Positions 33,554-45,928 of a stretch of 64,000 nucleotides of DNA are shown in pieces; within the stretch, counting starts at the first letter, position 1, and each line of letters opens with the position of its first letter. A model generated the notes under the pieces. That model did no database searches and had not been told where the DNA came from. It worked only from the letters and a program-made list of their open reading frames with translations. Source of the DNA: Linnemannia elongata (Eukaryota > Mortierellomycota > Mortierellomycetes > Mortierellales > Mortierellaceae). The position numbers were made by a program, and so were the translations under genes. The stretch is taken from the NCBI GenBank assembly GCA_036320915.1, contig JAXBDG010000027.1:1-64000 (forward strand). The letters are read 5' to 3'.

Positions 33554-36500
33554 CCTTACTCGTCTGTCGTTGTCGTTCGCGCCTTGGTCGGTTGACTGAG
33601 GGAGAAAAGCAAAGTGAAAAAATCGGAGAGAAAGAGTGAGGGGGGCGAAGAGTTGTAAAGAAAAAAAACGTGATGGAGGAAAAGGGTTGTCGTGAATCCC
33701 CTGTTTTGTTCTTGTACCTCTGTTTATTAAGAAGAGCAAAGGCGTAAGTAGGTTAATGCAAACGGTGTTGGGGTGTGTATGCTTAGGTGTGTGGGTGTGC
33801 GAGTATGCGTCTTTGGAAGGGGTCAGCTATGAGGGGAAGTATGGGATGGTTTCGGACAATGGGGAATGGGGAGCGAAAAGAGAGAGAGTAAGGCTGGAAG
33901 TGGAATGGGGTGTGAGTGCGATAATAGGAGGGTGTCAAAACGAGGTCCTGGGAAGGTTGGGAGAGACTAGTCAAACGACTGTGGACGTGAAGAAAATGGA
34001 GGAGTGGAGTAATGGGGGTGGAGAATGAAAAGTGAGAGTAGGAAGAAAGTGAATAGTATTGAGCAAATAGGTGGGACGCGAAGGCGTAGTGGGGTGGTTG
34101 GGGATGGTTAGTCAAGAAAAAAGGAAAGAAATTGGGAAGAAAAGGGCGACAGAGATATATGAACGAAAAGAAATAGCCCTGGTAACGGAGTGAAAGGAAA
34201 AGTAGTTATCAGAAGTTTGTAGATGGTTGCAGTGGATGTGTTGGTCACGTATTCAGGTGCATAGGCTGAATTGGTCTCTAAAAAGAGTTGTTACTCAAAG
34301 AGGAGGGAGGTGAGTGATAGAAAGATGAAGTGCAAGAGGTTGCACAAGAGTGTGGAAGATGAGCGAGAGAGAAGAAATGAGCGGAGAATGGGTGAGAGAG
34401 CAGGCGATACAACGAGGCTGTGAGGATATAGCGCGAAAGTGCAATACGTCCAAAGAGCGTACCCGATGTTAGGCGAGGACGTTGATGTGGAACTATGGTA
34501 TCAAAGTCAAGTCTGGAAGGCGATGAAAGAAAAGTAGGACGAGAGGAGGAAGGATGGGTGAAAGAAAGCGGAGATGAGAGGAAGAGAAGAGGGGAAGGAT
34601 GATCCGTGCTTGGTGCTCTTGTAACGGAACAGTGTCGCAGAGCCACAGAGTATACGGTGGAAAAAAAAAGAAAAGAAAGTCTGGAGAGAAGAAAGGTGAC
34701 TAATATAATGCAAGGCCGAGAAGAGGATGCACAAAGGAAGACAAAGGAGATAGGCTATCCGTGACAATCCCAAGTATGGCCATGGTGGGGTGGGTCAGGA
34801 GTCACTACGAAGACTAAAAAGCTGTTGGGAACTCTCTTTTTTCTTGTCTTCGTCAATGCTAGGCAGTTTCTCCTTCTTGGATCTCGATCAGAAATAGAAA
34901 AGAGAAGAAATACTGGCAAGGTCGGAGATAAGGATGAGTAAGCGAGAAGGCCACGGAGGTCTGGTGGACGTCTAAACTGGGTCCTGTTGGTAACAAAAAA
35001 GACAACAGGACTCGAAGGAACAGGAGGGAAGAGCAACAAAGATCACACACACAGCAAGAGAGGAAGGAGGGAGTGAGAGTGTTATGTGGGTATACAAGAG
35101 AGCGAGTGAGAAAGGGAAAAAAGCTGTTGGTCGGGGGTAGAGTGTGCTTTTATTAGATTGGAAATAGCTGGGTGGTATGAATGGAACTCTCTATATGGTT
35201 CTTTTTCTTTGCACTTGCAGATGATATCAATCGGTATAAAGTAAAGGACAAAAAGGACTGGACAAAAGAGAGAGAGAGGGCAGGGAGAGAGAGAGGGTGA
35301 GAGTGAGATAAGGAGATAACTCGTTGACAATGAAGAGGAAGATCAGCAATGCCAGCAACAATAATAGCAACAATATTGACAACAAAAATAAGGGAAGTAA
35401 ATGATCTATGAAGGATAGAAGAGAAGTGAGGTCAAAAGTAAAAACAATGGAAAGACAGGAGATTCCAATATCAATTCAACCCTAAGAAAAGGACGAGGAG
35501 GCGAAAAAGGGCTCGTCTTCGTTGCTGTTGGAATGCCATGCTTTTATTTTTGTTGCGTATTTGATTCTCAATTGTCGAGGAACAAGACAATAACAGACGA
35601 ACAAAAAAAGGAAAAAAGGGTCGAAAGAGCCCCTCGAATGCAACATGCCTAAGCGTGAGTGGGGCCAAGGGTAAATACCAGACAAGAAATGATTGACAAG
35701 GGCGATATGACACATTCAACAACAGGAAAGGGGGGAGAATAAACCTTACTAATCGGTGCAGAGGATCGATCCTCGACCATGGTCAATGGGGTTTTTGTTG
35801 TTCTCCTTTTTTTCTTACGATTCTATTTTCCTTGTGTATTTGCTTGTTGAACCAAAAGAAAAAAAGGAGTCCCTAGAACGAGAAATACAAAGAGGACAAT
35901 TGCTAGAAAGGAGAGCGACGTTACAAGCATAGAATAGTTGCTCTTGTTTTGCTACTGATAGGTGGAATCGTGAATGGCACAAAAAGAAGTATTTGAATAT
36001 GAAGTACAGCTGTGCCAAAAAAAGTAAGCGCGTTATAAAAGTCGCGTCGTAGTGAGGGATGAGTGAGACAGCTATGTGATATTGCCACCATCTTTTGACG
36101 GTGCGAGCCTATTGGCCGGTAAACTCGGCCTCTTGAAGAAAAAACGTACGAAATCAGGCTGGACGTAGAGCCAGTTGGACTCCTCAAGGTGCGCACTGAA
36201 TGCATGGGTCAACCAGGCGAAGAATTATTTTTTTACTTCCTCTTTTTACTTTCGAGAGGACAAGGCGAAAAGGGGCACAGAAAAAAAAAAAGCGAGGAAA
36301 AAAGGAAGCGGGAGTAATGCGAGTTCTTTTTATTGGAGAAAGAAGAGTCAAATAGGCAGACAGAGAGAAAAGAACAGGCAGAGGGATGAATGAGGGGTTG
36401 AGACGGCAAGAGAAAAAAGCTAAGGGGGAGGATAACAAGAAAGGAGAAGGAAGGAGAATCATTCATGCCTGTCCATTTGTACAGTCCCTCTTTGCTCGTC

Positions 36501-37673
36501 GTTCTGTCATTGTCCTTTCTGTCCCCCTTTTTTTTAGAGGGAGGAAGGGCAAAGGAACAAGAAAGAAGAGGTTTCTTTATTCTATTCTCTTCGCTCCTCG
36601 CTCACGCTCTTTGTCTATCCCCAGTCAACCCTCCATTCCCTCTCCTATTCTTTCCTCCTTCCATTTCTTTGCTTCTTTTCTTCACCCCCCATCATACGAC
36701 CACTTCCCACTCCCAACGCCACCAATCACTACTGCAGTACACAACGCAGCTCAGCAATGGGCAAGTACATATACATACACTCCTTCCACGTCCGAAAGCA
36801 ACAGAGGTTCGACAAACCATGAAGGACCCCACTCATGATCCTTAACCCTGTTGTTGTCAAATGCCGTCTTTCTCGTGAGAACTCTTACATTCGAACTGAC
36901 CGATATCCAAGGTCGCACCCTCCCCCTGACCACCTAGCGGGCTTCAAGGGTTAACAGCATCCTCCACCACCCCTGAGCTTTCCCTTCCTTGAGTACGAAC
37001 AATGTGAATTGTTGAGGAAAACAACATATTAGATATTAGAATGAATAATTTGTTTATTTGTGCACGTAGTGCTAGGAGCGTAAAATGCTTCTTTTCAAGT
37101 TTTTTGAGTGAGAGTGGGCATGTCTAAGGGTTTATGTTTGTATGTTTGGGTGTCGTTGCTTCATTGAAAGGTCATTAAAGGGTCGTTGATCATAAAAAAG
37201 AGGGAAAGATGGAGATAGACGAGAGAGGAAAGCATCGCAGATGCTAGTCCCACTCTGTTGCCATGAATGAGAAATGCAAATTTGAAAAAAAAAAAATTGG
37301 ATGTGCAGACTATGGTTCCTGAACCATGGGTGCAACAAATGCGAATGGAGGGTATATACAAAAGAAATCTTTCAATCCGTTGGTGGTTCAGAAAGAAAAG
37401 GGGAAAAACAAGTTTCCAGCCTAGAAAGATGGAGAAGACCCTGTGGATGTCAAAGGGGCGGAAGAAGAGGGAGCGACTACTCCAGAGTAGTGCTTGCAGA
37501 AGCCGAGGCCGAGGACGATTGTGCAAAAGTAGTAGATGAATACTACCAGCTATTGAATGAGCGACCAGAGACAGTATTCGAGGAGGGAGATAGAGGTAAA
37601 GATGAGGAATTGGATGAGAAACTGTTTTTGTTCGGTGTTACACATGTAAAGGAAACCATGGACGAGGGCGTGG
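33554..37673. other. Large intergenic region, purine-rich on plus
   Basis: From 33.6 to about 36.4 kb the plus strand is strongly purine-rich, the pattern seen upstream of minus-strand genes here, so most of it may be the promoter and leader of the H2C2 gene. From 36.47 to 36.78 kb the plus strand turns pyrimidine-rich. It is then followed at about 36.84-36.96 kb by two overlapping protein-like frames (MILNPVVVKCRLSRENSYIR and VRTLTFELTDIQGRTLPLTT) without a complete gene. These may be remnants. No RNA gene was seen. Confidence 0.5.
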
Positions 37674-38792
37674 TCAGTTCATGTGGGGACAGAGGTAAAG
37701 AAAGACCAGCGTCACACAAGTGAGGACAAGCAACAAAAGAAGCAAGGACTGTACCTGATTGCGTCCGTAGGGTGTGGAGGGCATAGGGGTCACTTTTCTG
37801 CTGGAATGAGAAGATGCAGACCAGTCGCTGGCAATCTTGCTTGCTGGTGTCGACATGAACGGCGTCGTCGACGATGTGGATGTAGTACTTTCACCATCCA
37901 AAGAACTCATCGACTGTTGCTCAACCGGAGAGGATTCCATGTGAGGAAGGGGGGAAGCGGCGTCACGCTTGTTAGAGAGAGGGGCGATGCCATTGGAATG
38001 AACAACCCAAACTTCCTGAGAAGCCTCGACGTTGGAGAGGGAGGGAAAAGGCCTTGTGAGGACTGCGCGGATGGTGTATTTGACGGTGCAGTTGGGGTTT
38101 GTACTGCTTGAGGGCAAGATTGTGTTTGTGCGGGATGATGTTGAGGATGTTGAAGTAGTAGAATGGATAGACGCTGCTGAAGAGGAGCAGGAGAGTGGTG
38201 GTGTGCGGAGGTGGTTGAAGCTGTGGCTGTGGGTGGAGAGGGATGATGAAGATGTTGGTGAACTGGAAGATGTGCTGTCGCAAGATGTGCGTGTTGAGGA
38301 TGTAGAAAGATTTGAAGAAGGTTTGATGAAGAGAGCCTCAAAGTCTTGTTCGTAGTTGCCGCGGACGACGGTTGAGCCGTGACTCTTTGTGTGGACGAGG
38401 GGGAAGGACCATGTCTGGTATCCGAGCACCTTTCTTGAGTGGTGTTGCACCACCTTCTTATTCTCCATTACTGTTGTAGATGTTGAAATGAAAGTAGAAT
38501 TGTAAGTACAAGAGGGAGAAGAAGAGCAGATAAAGTCGTTCGAATGCAATGGTGAAGTAGGGTTACCTGTCCAACGAGACTCAGACCACGCCTCATAGAT
38601 GATTTGAATGTCACGTCCTTTGCAGTCGTAGTTGGAAGAGAAGCGGACGGTGCCGCGGATGGATCCGATGTGATTAGGAGTAGAACCGTAGATGAGGGGC
38701 ATGCCGTGGGGCCCGATAAGAGGGGTGTCGATGTGGATGGAGAGCGACTTTTTCTTTGCCGTTAGCTGGTCTTTTTGGTGTGAGTTGCGCAT
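37674..38792 (-). CDS. Arrestin-like protein, N-terminal arrestin fold
   Basis: Exons 38792-38567 and 38470-37674 join in phase to give 340 residues if the last frame runs to its stop. The opening (SLSIHIDTPLIGPHGMPLIY, GSIRGTVRF, RDIQIIYEAWSESRWT) and the later strand VKYTIRAVLTRPF with a Ser/Thr-rich insert between them follow the N-terminal arrestin sandwich. Fungal arrestin-like adaptors of this kind recruit ubiquitin ligases to plasma-membrane transporters. The ATG 38792 (MRNSHQKD) is the only usable start; upstream sequence lacks ATG. The 3' end is uncertain. A donor-like CAG-GTACAG at 37755-37749 could send the message into further exons below 37.67 kb. If the donor is not used, the protein ends in a hydrophobic stretch (SLLLLLLVLTCVTLVFLYL) that would be a tail anchor. 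Confidence 0.6.
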   Translation of the reverse strand: MRNSHQKDQLTAKKKSLSIHIDTPLIGPHGMPLIYGSTPNHIGSIRGTVRFSSNYDCKGRDIQIIYEAWSESRWTGNPTSPLHSNDFICSSSPSCTYNSTFISTSTTVMENKKVVQHHSRKVLGYQTWSFPLVHTKSHGSTVVRGNYEQDFEALFIKPSSNLSTSSTRTSCDSTSSSSPTSSSSLSTHSHSFNHLRTPPLSCSSSAASIHSTTSTSSTSSRTNTILPSSSTNPNCTVKYTIRAVLTRPFPSLSNVEASQEVWVVHSNGIAPLSNKRDAASPLPHMESSPVEQQSMSSLDGESTTSTSSTTPFMSTPASKIASDWSASSHSSRKVTPMPSTPYGRNQVQSLLLLLLVLTCVTLVFLYLCPHMN

Positions 38793-39732
38793 CTTTATTG
38801 TATTGTTTGTCGAATGAGAGGGAGAAGGTGAGGGGGGTATGCGCGTAGCTGTGGTTGTTGTTGTTGTGTGCAAAGGTTGAGGATGGAGTTGGTTGTTGTT
38901 GTTGTTGTTGGTACAAGGGTAATAGTCGTTATGTAATACAAAGAGAAGAGAGTGAGGAGGATGAGGTTTTCGTTAAAGAGCTGTGCTGTGCTGTGCTGTG
39001 CTGAAGAGAATAAGTGAAGGTATAGATAATAATAATAATAATAAGTAAGAAAAGGTATGTAAGTGAGAAATGAAAGAAGTGGAAGTGGGGCAGTCGATGT
39101 GGGCATCCGAGGAGTATTTATATTTGAGGGATCGAGGGCTGTGTATTTTTACTTTTCTTACTTTTCATTAATCAACTGAATTAATTTTTTATTCAATCGG
39201 GACTGAAAAAGAGAGAAAAAGGGAGAGAGACGGAGCACACCATCGCCACCACCACACCACCACCACCACCACCACCACCACCGGTGCCACTTTTTATTAT
39301 TATTATTATTTTGTCTTGAATCTCTTTTATAAACCGGAGCAGGAGAAAGGAAAGGGGGGCATGGGAGGGAGCGTAACAATGTGTGAAAGTTAGAGGCAAA
39401 ATAACCATGGCTTAAAGGGAAGAGAAAGAGAGGCGAAAGGTTCATTGAACAATTGAGCAGCACTCCAAGAAGGAACGGGGGGCTAGCATCAAGAAAAGGA
39501 ACTCTCAACCATGAATAACACTTCTCTGCTCAGTCATCCATGCTTCACTTACTCCTTGCTCTACAGTGGATGCCACATGGATGGATGCGTAATAGTATTA
39601 CTTCTATCCTGTCAACAAGGGATGGACAGTTGGACACACCCCGGCCCTTCATACAAGCGACGCAGCTCGCAGCACACACCGCAGTGACCACTCCATCAGT
39701 ACACTCCGGTAATCCATCGGCATTTTCGGGAA

Positions 39733-39773
<41 letters not shown>

Positions 39774-40413
39774 TGAGAGAGAGAGAGAGAGTGAGAGAGA
39801 GAGAAAGTCGAAAACAGTGCTTCCCGATCGCCACCCTTCAATTGCTTTTCCCTCAACTGCGGCGATCTCGTCTGTTGCTTTGCCTCCTTCTCCGGGCGGA
39901 CACGCATTCGCCATCATCTTACCCGATACCCGTCCGCCCCTTCTAGCGTTCTTTCCACCCTTCTACCCCTGTGAGAGGTGTTTTTTTCCTTATTTTGTGT
40001 TTATTGTCGACTGTCGCTCCGAAGAGCAATGAAATCATCGCACTGCAGAGCACCTATGTGCACAGTAACACAAGAAAGAAATCGACAAAGAAAAGAAAAA
40101 TAAGGTCGAAGGAGAAGAACGGCCCGAGGAGGAGAGTGTTTTTTTTGCTTTCGTCCGTGTAGGTTCATGGGCTGGATGACCAAATCGGCCAAATAAGTCT
40201 TCCAGAATAAGAAAAACGAGAGCCACGGTGGTCGACATAGGTGTGTAGACGGTAGACGGGTGAAATGAAGGCAAACGGCACATGTGAGAACATACTCCCT
40301 GACTTCTTTTCTTGCCTGCTGGCATTCGTAGAGGCCAAAAAAAAAAAGAAAAAAAGAAAAAAGAAAATGCTCTCAAAATCCAAATACAGACAAACGACAC
40401 ATCCCCACCCCTC

Positions 40414-40442
40414 GTACAGTACAGTACAATACTGTACTGTAC
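40414..40442. repeat. Perfect CAGTA palindrome
   Basis: Two 13-base arms (GTACAGTACAGTA and its reverse complement) flank a 3-base loop CAA. The pairing is perfect and would make a strong hairpin on either strand. It lies far from recognised genes. It may be a microsatellite turned on itself rather than a regulatory element. Confidence 0.7.
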
Positions 40443-41749
40443 TGTACCATTTTATGCCCAGAGAAAATGAGAGCAAAAAAGAACCCTGTGCAGTTCCAGA
40501 CGTCTGTCGTCCATCCCACCCCCGCACATATGAACAAAGGAGCTTAAAGTCTTGGGTGTGCCAAGAGAATCGATGTATCTGCCAAGAGAAATAACGACGA
40601 CAGATATACACTTACATGTCCTGCCAAGCAATTAGGCCTTGATTGTGCTTTAATGAAACCCTATCCCGCATAGAACAAGCAGAGAAAGAGAGTTTTCTAT
40701 TGTTGACTATGGTTATGGCTGCTTGGTGTTCCCGTACAATTGGTCTTTTCTTTCAAAGTTTTTCTTTCTTTCATTAGAGGTAGCTGCTGATCGGTCACTT
40801 TGAGAAGGAGAGAGATGGTTTTCATATATTGTTCCCTAGGTGGATTGGAGTGAGAGCGTCTTTCAGGAGAAGGACAGAGAGATGTCTAATTCGTCCAAGG
40901 GGAGAATAATTAATATACGAGAACGAATGCGATGCAAGGACAGCCAGTTGCAACTTGCAAGAAGGTACAACCAAAAAAAGAGCCAGGAAGAGGAGAAGTA
41001 ATAACGGCCAAGAGAAAGGAGAGATCGGCTGTCTACAACTGATGCTGGGTACACCGTCTACTTTATTTCATGTCACTGTGTCCCTCCTGCCTCCTGTGTC
41101 CCCTTTTATTTCTTAAACATTCCTAGTTCATTATCTCCTTACAGCCCTCTCCCCTTCTTACTCCAACTCCTTCTTACAAACATGCCAAGAGGATTAAAAA
41201 GAAAGACGTCTATCCTCGGGTATCAAATGATGGGTATTTTTGGTTATGTCGTTTTTTTTTGTAATGGTGAAATAAACAACAGCAGTAGTAGTAGCAGCAG
41301 CAAGACTTGCAAATTGGTTCCCAGCCAGACACCATCGTTTCATCCACGTTGTTCCTCCTTTCTCCGTTCTATATCTGTGTGTTCAAAAGAAACAAAAAGA
41401 GAAAGGTAATCATGAGCATAGCATATGGCACTCTGACACTCCCACCTGCTCTTCCGGCCCTCCTACTTACAAAGAGGATCCCGGTCGGACCCTAACCAAC
41501 ATGATGATAACAACTGAGCAAGGTTGCCTGGCATGTGTTATACATGTGTCTATCCATCCATCCGTCCATGTGTGTGTGTATGTATTAGTGTGCAGCAGAT
41601 GTGTGCGTGCGGAGCCGATTCAACTACCGAGTCGGCCCTTCTCTTCCTCCTCTTCCTCCCCTTCTTCCCCGTCCTCCCATTGCCTTTTCTCTTTGCTCTG
41701 TTAATTCCTCTTTTCCTCCTTCGGCATAGCCAAGATGCCGATCCCCGGT

Positions 41750-42211
41750 CTATTTGATCTTCCCTTTCCCATTCTCCTCCCCTCCTCCTGTCCCTGCAAA
41801 AATTTTAAGCTGAGGCTGAATGTGCGTTTCGATATCCGTTTGGGATAGCAGCAGCACCAGCGATAATGGATCCCATTGGCTGAGACGGACCTCCGACCTG
41901 GATGGGTGTGAAATTAATGTAACTTCGGGTGGCTGGGGCGATCGGGTGGCTGGATAATCGGCTTCGTCTGTTTTTCTTGGGCCTACGGAACTGACTTCAG
42001 GGTCTAAATGCACTCCACCTACTCCTCGTACAGTCCTGGTGTCAAAACTCGTACGCCCAGGATCGTTGCATTTCTTTGGACTAGGGGTTTGAGCCTTTTC
42101 TCTCTCTCTCGCTGTTCCCCCGCCTGAAGACACACCACCCTATCAATTCGCAAGAATAATTAGAGTGATCCCTGTTTCTGGATGATGTTCGTCCAACCAC
42201 GTAATGACCAT
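41750..42211 (-). pseudogene. Possible small gene remnant
   Basis: On the minus strand, after an acceptor-like TTTTCTAG, an ATG at 42211 opens MVITWLDEHHPETGITLI, a convincing protein start. Two adjacent stops (TGATAG) follow after 22 codons. The same frame then stays open for about 129 codons (TPSPKKCNDPGRTSFDTRTV and onward, charged and non-repetitive) to 41750. The second part begins exactly after an AG (GATAG), as an exon would. No GT donor lies between the parts, but CAGG-GATCAC occupies the expected place, consistent with a mutated donor. I do not recognise the protein. Confidence 0.35.
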
Positions 42212-42449
42212 TTTCTCTAGAAAAGAAATGGCTGTATGGTATGGGTTCAATCACATATCCCTCCCCTCTTTCGCCCTTTTCTACTCCTTATTGCATGTGT
42301 ACGAGACGCAACTGGCTTCCATGACCCCATCCCATCACCCTTGAGGAACGTTTTCTCTTAAAACGTTTTGATATTTGATTTATTTTTATTCTTAAAGTTA
42401 AAAGAGGTATTAAGAAATGGCTACTATTTTTGCACCACCCTTTTTGTTC

Positions 42450-45400
42450 TTACAACTTGGCAACAGGAGTAGTAGCATGGATATCCGCATACATCTCCTT
42501 AATCTGCTCCTCAAAATGCTTCTGGACCTGAGGTCTCTTGACCTTGAGAGTTGGGGTCAACAACCCATTCTCGATCGTAAACGCATCCGTTGACAGATAC
42601 ACCCTCTTGATCATCTCAAATCCTCTCAATTCTGCAGCCCTACCGGCTTTTCCGAGTTCCTTCAGGATCAAGGTGTTGACTTTGGGGTCCTGGCAAAGGG
42701 TCATGATTGCAGCGGCGTCGGTGATGGCTGGAAGGGTCTTGAGTCCGATTTGGGCTTGGAGGAAGGGAAGGAAGGTCTCGGGTTCGGGGATCATGATGGC
42801 GACGAGAGAGTTTTCAAGTGATTCACCGTGGACAAAAAGTTGTTGGATGAGACTGCAGCGGGATGCCAGTTGGTTCTCGATCTTTTCTGGAGCCACGTAT
42901 TCTCCTTGGGCCAACTAATTGGTGTTTTTGGATATTGAAGGAAGGGAAAGGAAAAAAAGGAGTCAGGGAGCTGCTGGAAAAATGCATTGAAGAACGGGAA
43001 ACAAGGATAAAAAAAAAACAAATGATAGAGGAAAATATTGCAAAGGAAAAACAAGTGGAAGTATTACCTTGAAGATGTTCTTCTTGCGGTCAATAATAGT
43101 AAACCGGCCAATCTCATCAACAGTTCCAATATCTCCCGTATGCAACCATCCCTCATCATCAATTGCATCCCGAGTATTCTTCTCATCCTTATAGTAACCA
43201 TTGATAATATGTCCTCCACGGAGACAGATCTCGCCACGCGGGTAGGGTTGGTCGGTCGAGCGGTAGTTCATGTCGGCGACGTCTACTAGTTTCACTTCGC
43301 AGCCTGAGCGAGGGGCTCCAATGATTCCTGCCTTCTTTTCGCTATTTTGTTATGAAATAAGAAAAACAAGGGGTCCTCCCGTTAGTAAAAAATATTTCAT
43401 GGCCCAAAGCACATACGCCCCAAAAAAACAAGAAAAAAAGAAGAGAGACGTACTCGTAGGAGGTGAGGATGGCGGTACCCATGGACTCAGTAGATCCATA
43501 GCCCTCCACAATAACACACCCAAACGCAATCCTCAAGAAGCTCAGAACCTCCTTGGCAATAGGCGCAGATCCCGTAACAATCAACTGCACATTGCCTCCA
43601 AGAACAGCCTTGATCTTGTTAAACAACAATCGATCCCAGACAGCATGCTGAGTACCCAGGCCAGCCTCAAGGTTAGCCAACTTGGCAGCAACAGCACGAC
43701 GGGCAAGGACACCAACAAGTCCGGGAGCCTCGACGGTTGCAGCGACCAGTTTGGCGTAGATGCGGTTGAGGAGTCGGGGCACGGCGGGGAAGAATGTGGG
43801 TTTGAGGAGAGCAATGTCGTCCAGGAGGGTGTTGATATCTCCCTTGAAGTATCCGATACGCGTGCCTCCGTATGTGCACAATGTGTCGATGTATCTTCCC
43901 ATAATATGTGCCAACGGCAAGAAACTAGTTTTATCCAAGAAGAAACAAAGAATCAGTTCAATGGCTCATAAGAGGAATAATGACCAGGTGTGGTGTTGAA
44001 TAGCAGCAGTTGCCATAGTTGCCATACCTGATCAAGGTATCGCTGGGGGAGAGGAGCAGGAACTCGGCGTTGCTGCTGACGGCGGCGATAAAGTTCTTGT
44101 GCGTCAACATCGCTCCTTTCTATTTCCATTCAACAAACAGGCACAAAACAGTAACTGTTAGTCCACGGCCCAACTGTATCATTCTCGCTCTAAATGAAAA
44201 TAAACAAAGGAAAAGAAGACCTACAGGTTGGCCGGTGGTGCCGGAGGTGTAGCAGAGGGAGGCGACCTCGTTCTCTGTGGGGAGGAGGTGCTTGTGAGGG
44301 TGGAGGGCACCAAGAGCCTCAATCTCGGCGAAATCAAACAATTGAATACCCTTGCCAGCAGCCCAGGCCCTGAGCACCTTGGGAGCGCTGGCAGTGTTGG
44401 GGGCAGTGGGCACCTCCTGGAGCGAATCCATGCTGATAATTGCCTTCATTCCAGGCAACTTGTCCGAGATTTCCAGCAGTGACGCCACATGGTTTCCTGT
44501 TTTCCATATGGAACAAGTACGTGTGTGTGTTAGTGGGAAAGATAGAAAAGAAAGAAAAGTACATGTGAATGTTTATGTCGGCTGCATGGATGGATGTATG
44601 CTGTGAATTGTGTGGAGGGAAAATTGAATTGAGATGATCCAATTGGAGCCCACTCCGCGAGAAAGGAGGGCAGACAGGAACGAAGACAGAGACTGTCAAA
44701 TGCTTTTCTTCTTGTTCTTCCTCTAACAGTACCAAGACTTACCAGAGCAGACGACGATGGGGATCTCGGCATGGTTCATAACATACTCAACAGCATCCGG
44801 TCCCAGAGTCTCATACAGCGCCACAGACACCAAGTTGAAATAGTTACAAGACATCTCGGTAATGAACCACTCAGGACGGGACAGGGCCCAGATACCGACC
44901 GACCAGCGGTTCAATTGAGTCGAGCCCATGATGGCGCTGTTGAGGTGCATCATTCCCGATCCAAAGGCATTGACGCGCTTGTCGACCTGACCATAGGTCT
45001 GCCAGCTGTAGTCACCATAGGTCTTTGTTGCGGCGTCGTAGGGGCGGTGGCCCAAAAAGTCGTTGTTTCCATACTTCTTCACCGCTATGCGCCATTGAGT
45101 AGATGAGGAGATTTTTGTTATTAGATTTAATCGGTCAACGGTGCTTTCGTGAGATCAAGGTCGAGTAGGGAACGAGTGAGTGTATGAGAGGCAAAGCGAA
45201 AAGAAAAGAAAAGAAAAGAAAAGAAAAGAAAGGAGAAGAGTGCGTCCGATGGAAATCCTTGCCACCGTGTGAATGGTTGACAAGAAAGAATTATGCAACG
45301 AACATCAGAAAAAGAACCAGGACAAGAAATAGAGATACAGAAAAGGTGCATACGAGCGAATGGGAGGCGTGTGTAAACAAATCGATCGCATATACATGCA

Positions 45401-45928
45401 AACGAACTCAACAACAACAAGGTTAACACAAACAACACGCGCATGGGACACCATCTTGTTTTCCTGTCGTTCCTGGGCGTGTTGTTGTCGTCTCTCTTCG
45501 CACTCTCCTCCTGTGAGCAATTGATTAACAAAGCACCCTTCCACTCCACTACCGGCAATAACGTGAGAACAAAGAGTCTAGTGCCTCCCGATCATAAACA
45601 AGAACGAGAAGAGAGGGTTCCTTACAGTTCTGGAAGAGGTCATAGAGAGTCTTGATCTGGGGATCATTACGGATGTAATCCAGAGGACCATCGGTAAATG
45701 CAGAGTGTCTGTAGTGGCCTATTTAGAGATCAATTTGAGCGGTGAAGACATTGATTAGATTAGTTCTGGATGCCTTGTTATGACGTTTTTGCGGTGGTTT
45801 GGTAGGAACAACTAAAAGAACTTGTAAAAAGAGGGGGACGGAAGATCCTTACCGGTAGCGCCTTCGGTGCGGGTGCCGGGAACCTCGACACTCTGCTTGT
45901 CATAATCGAACTTTGCGAATCCAGGCAT
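42450..45928 (-). CDS. Long-chain fatty-acyl-CoA synthetase A (AKL-ended)
   Basis: Eight exons in minus order: 45928-45853, 45718-45626, 45084-44743, 44496-44225, 44119-44028, 43924-43454, 43341-43068, 42914-42450. All joins keep frame, giving 694 residues, the usual length of fungal Faa proteins. It activates long-chain fatty acids to acyl-CoA with ATP. The AMP-binding signature YTSGTTGQPKGAM lies at about 252-265. Later motifs are YGSTES, GWLHTGDIG (about 515) and DRKKNIFKLAQGEYVAPEKI (about 533-552), the last bearing the adenylation-domain hinge and the long-chain-type signature. The C-terminus is AKL, a canonical type 1 peroxisomal targeting signal, so it probably supplies peroxisomal beta-oxidation. 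It lies in tandem downstream of a close paralogue with the same intron positions. Confidence 0.93.

Larger units (their letters stand above)
38793..42449. repeat. Intergenic region rich in microsatellites
   Basis: Holds GTT repeats (38854-38870, 38891-38909), CTGTG units (about 38980-39003), AAT units (about 39028-39043), CCA units (39249-39281), ATT units (39293-39310), an AC run (39732-39750) and a long AG run (39750-39804). Two features inside are listed separately: the palindrome at 40414-40442 and a possible gene remnant at 41750-42211. Elsewhere no coding signal is seen. Confidence 0.6.

Noticed and set aside
37301..37723. A 140-codon plus-strand frame with acidic C-terminal half
   Set aside because: The reverse strand is Ser/Thr-rich and fits the arrestin neighbourhood better; no start context or homology supports the plus frame.
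38854..39310. Possible CRISPR-like regular repeats
   Set aside because: They are ordinary microsatellites (GTT, CTGTG, AAT, CCA, ATT) without spacers, in a eukaryotic genome.
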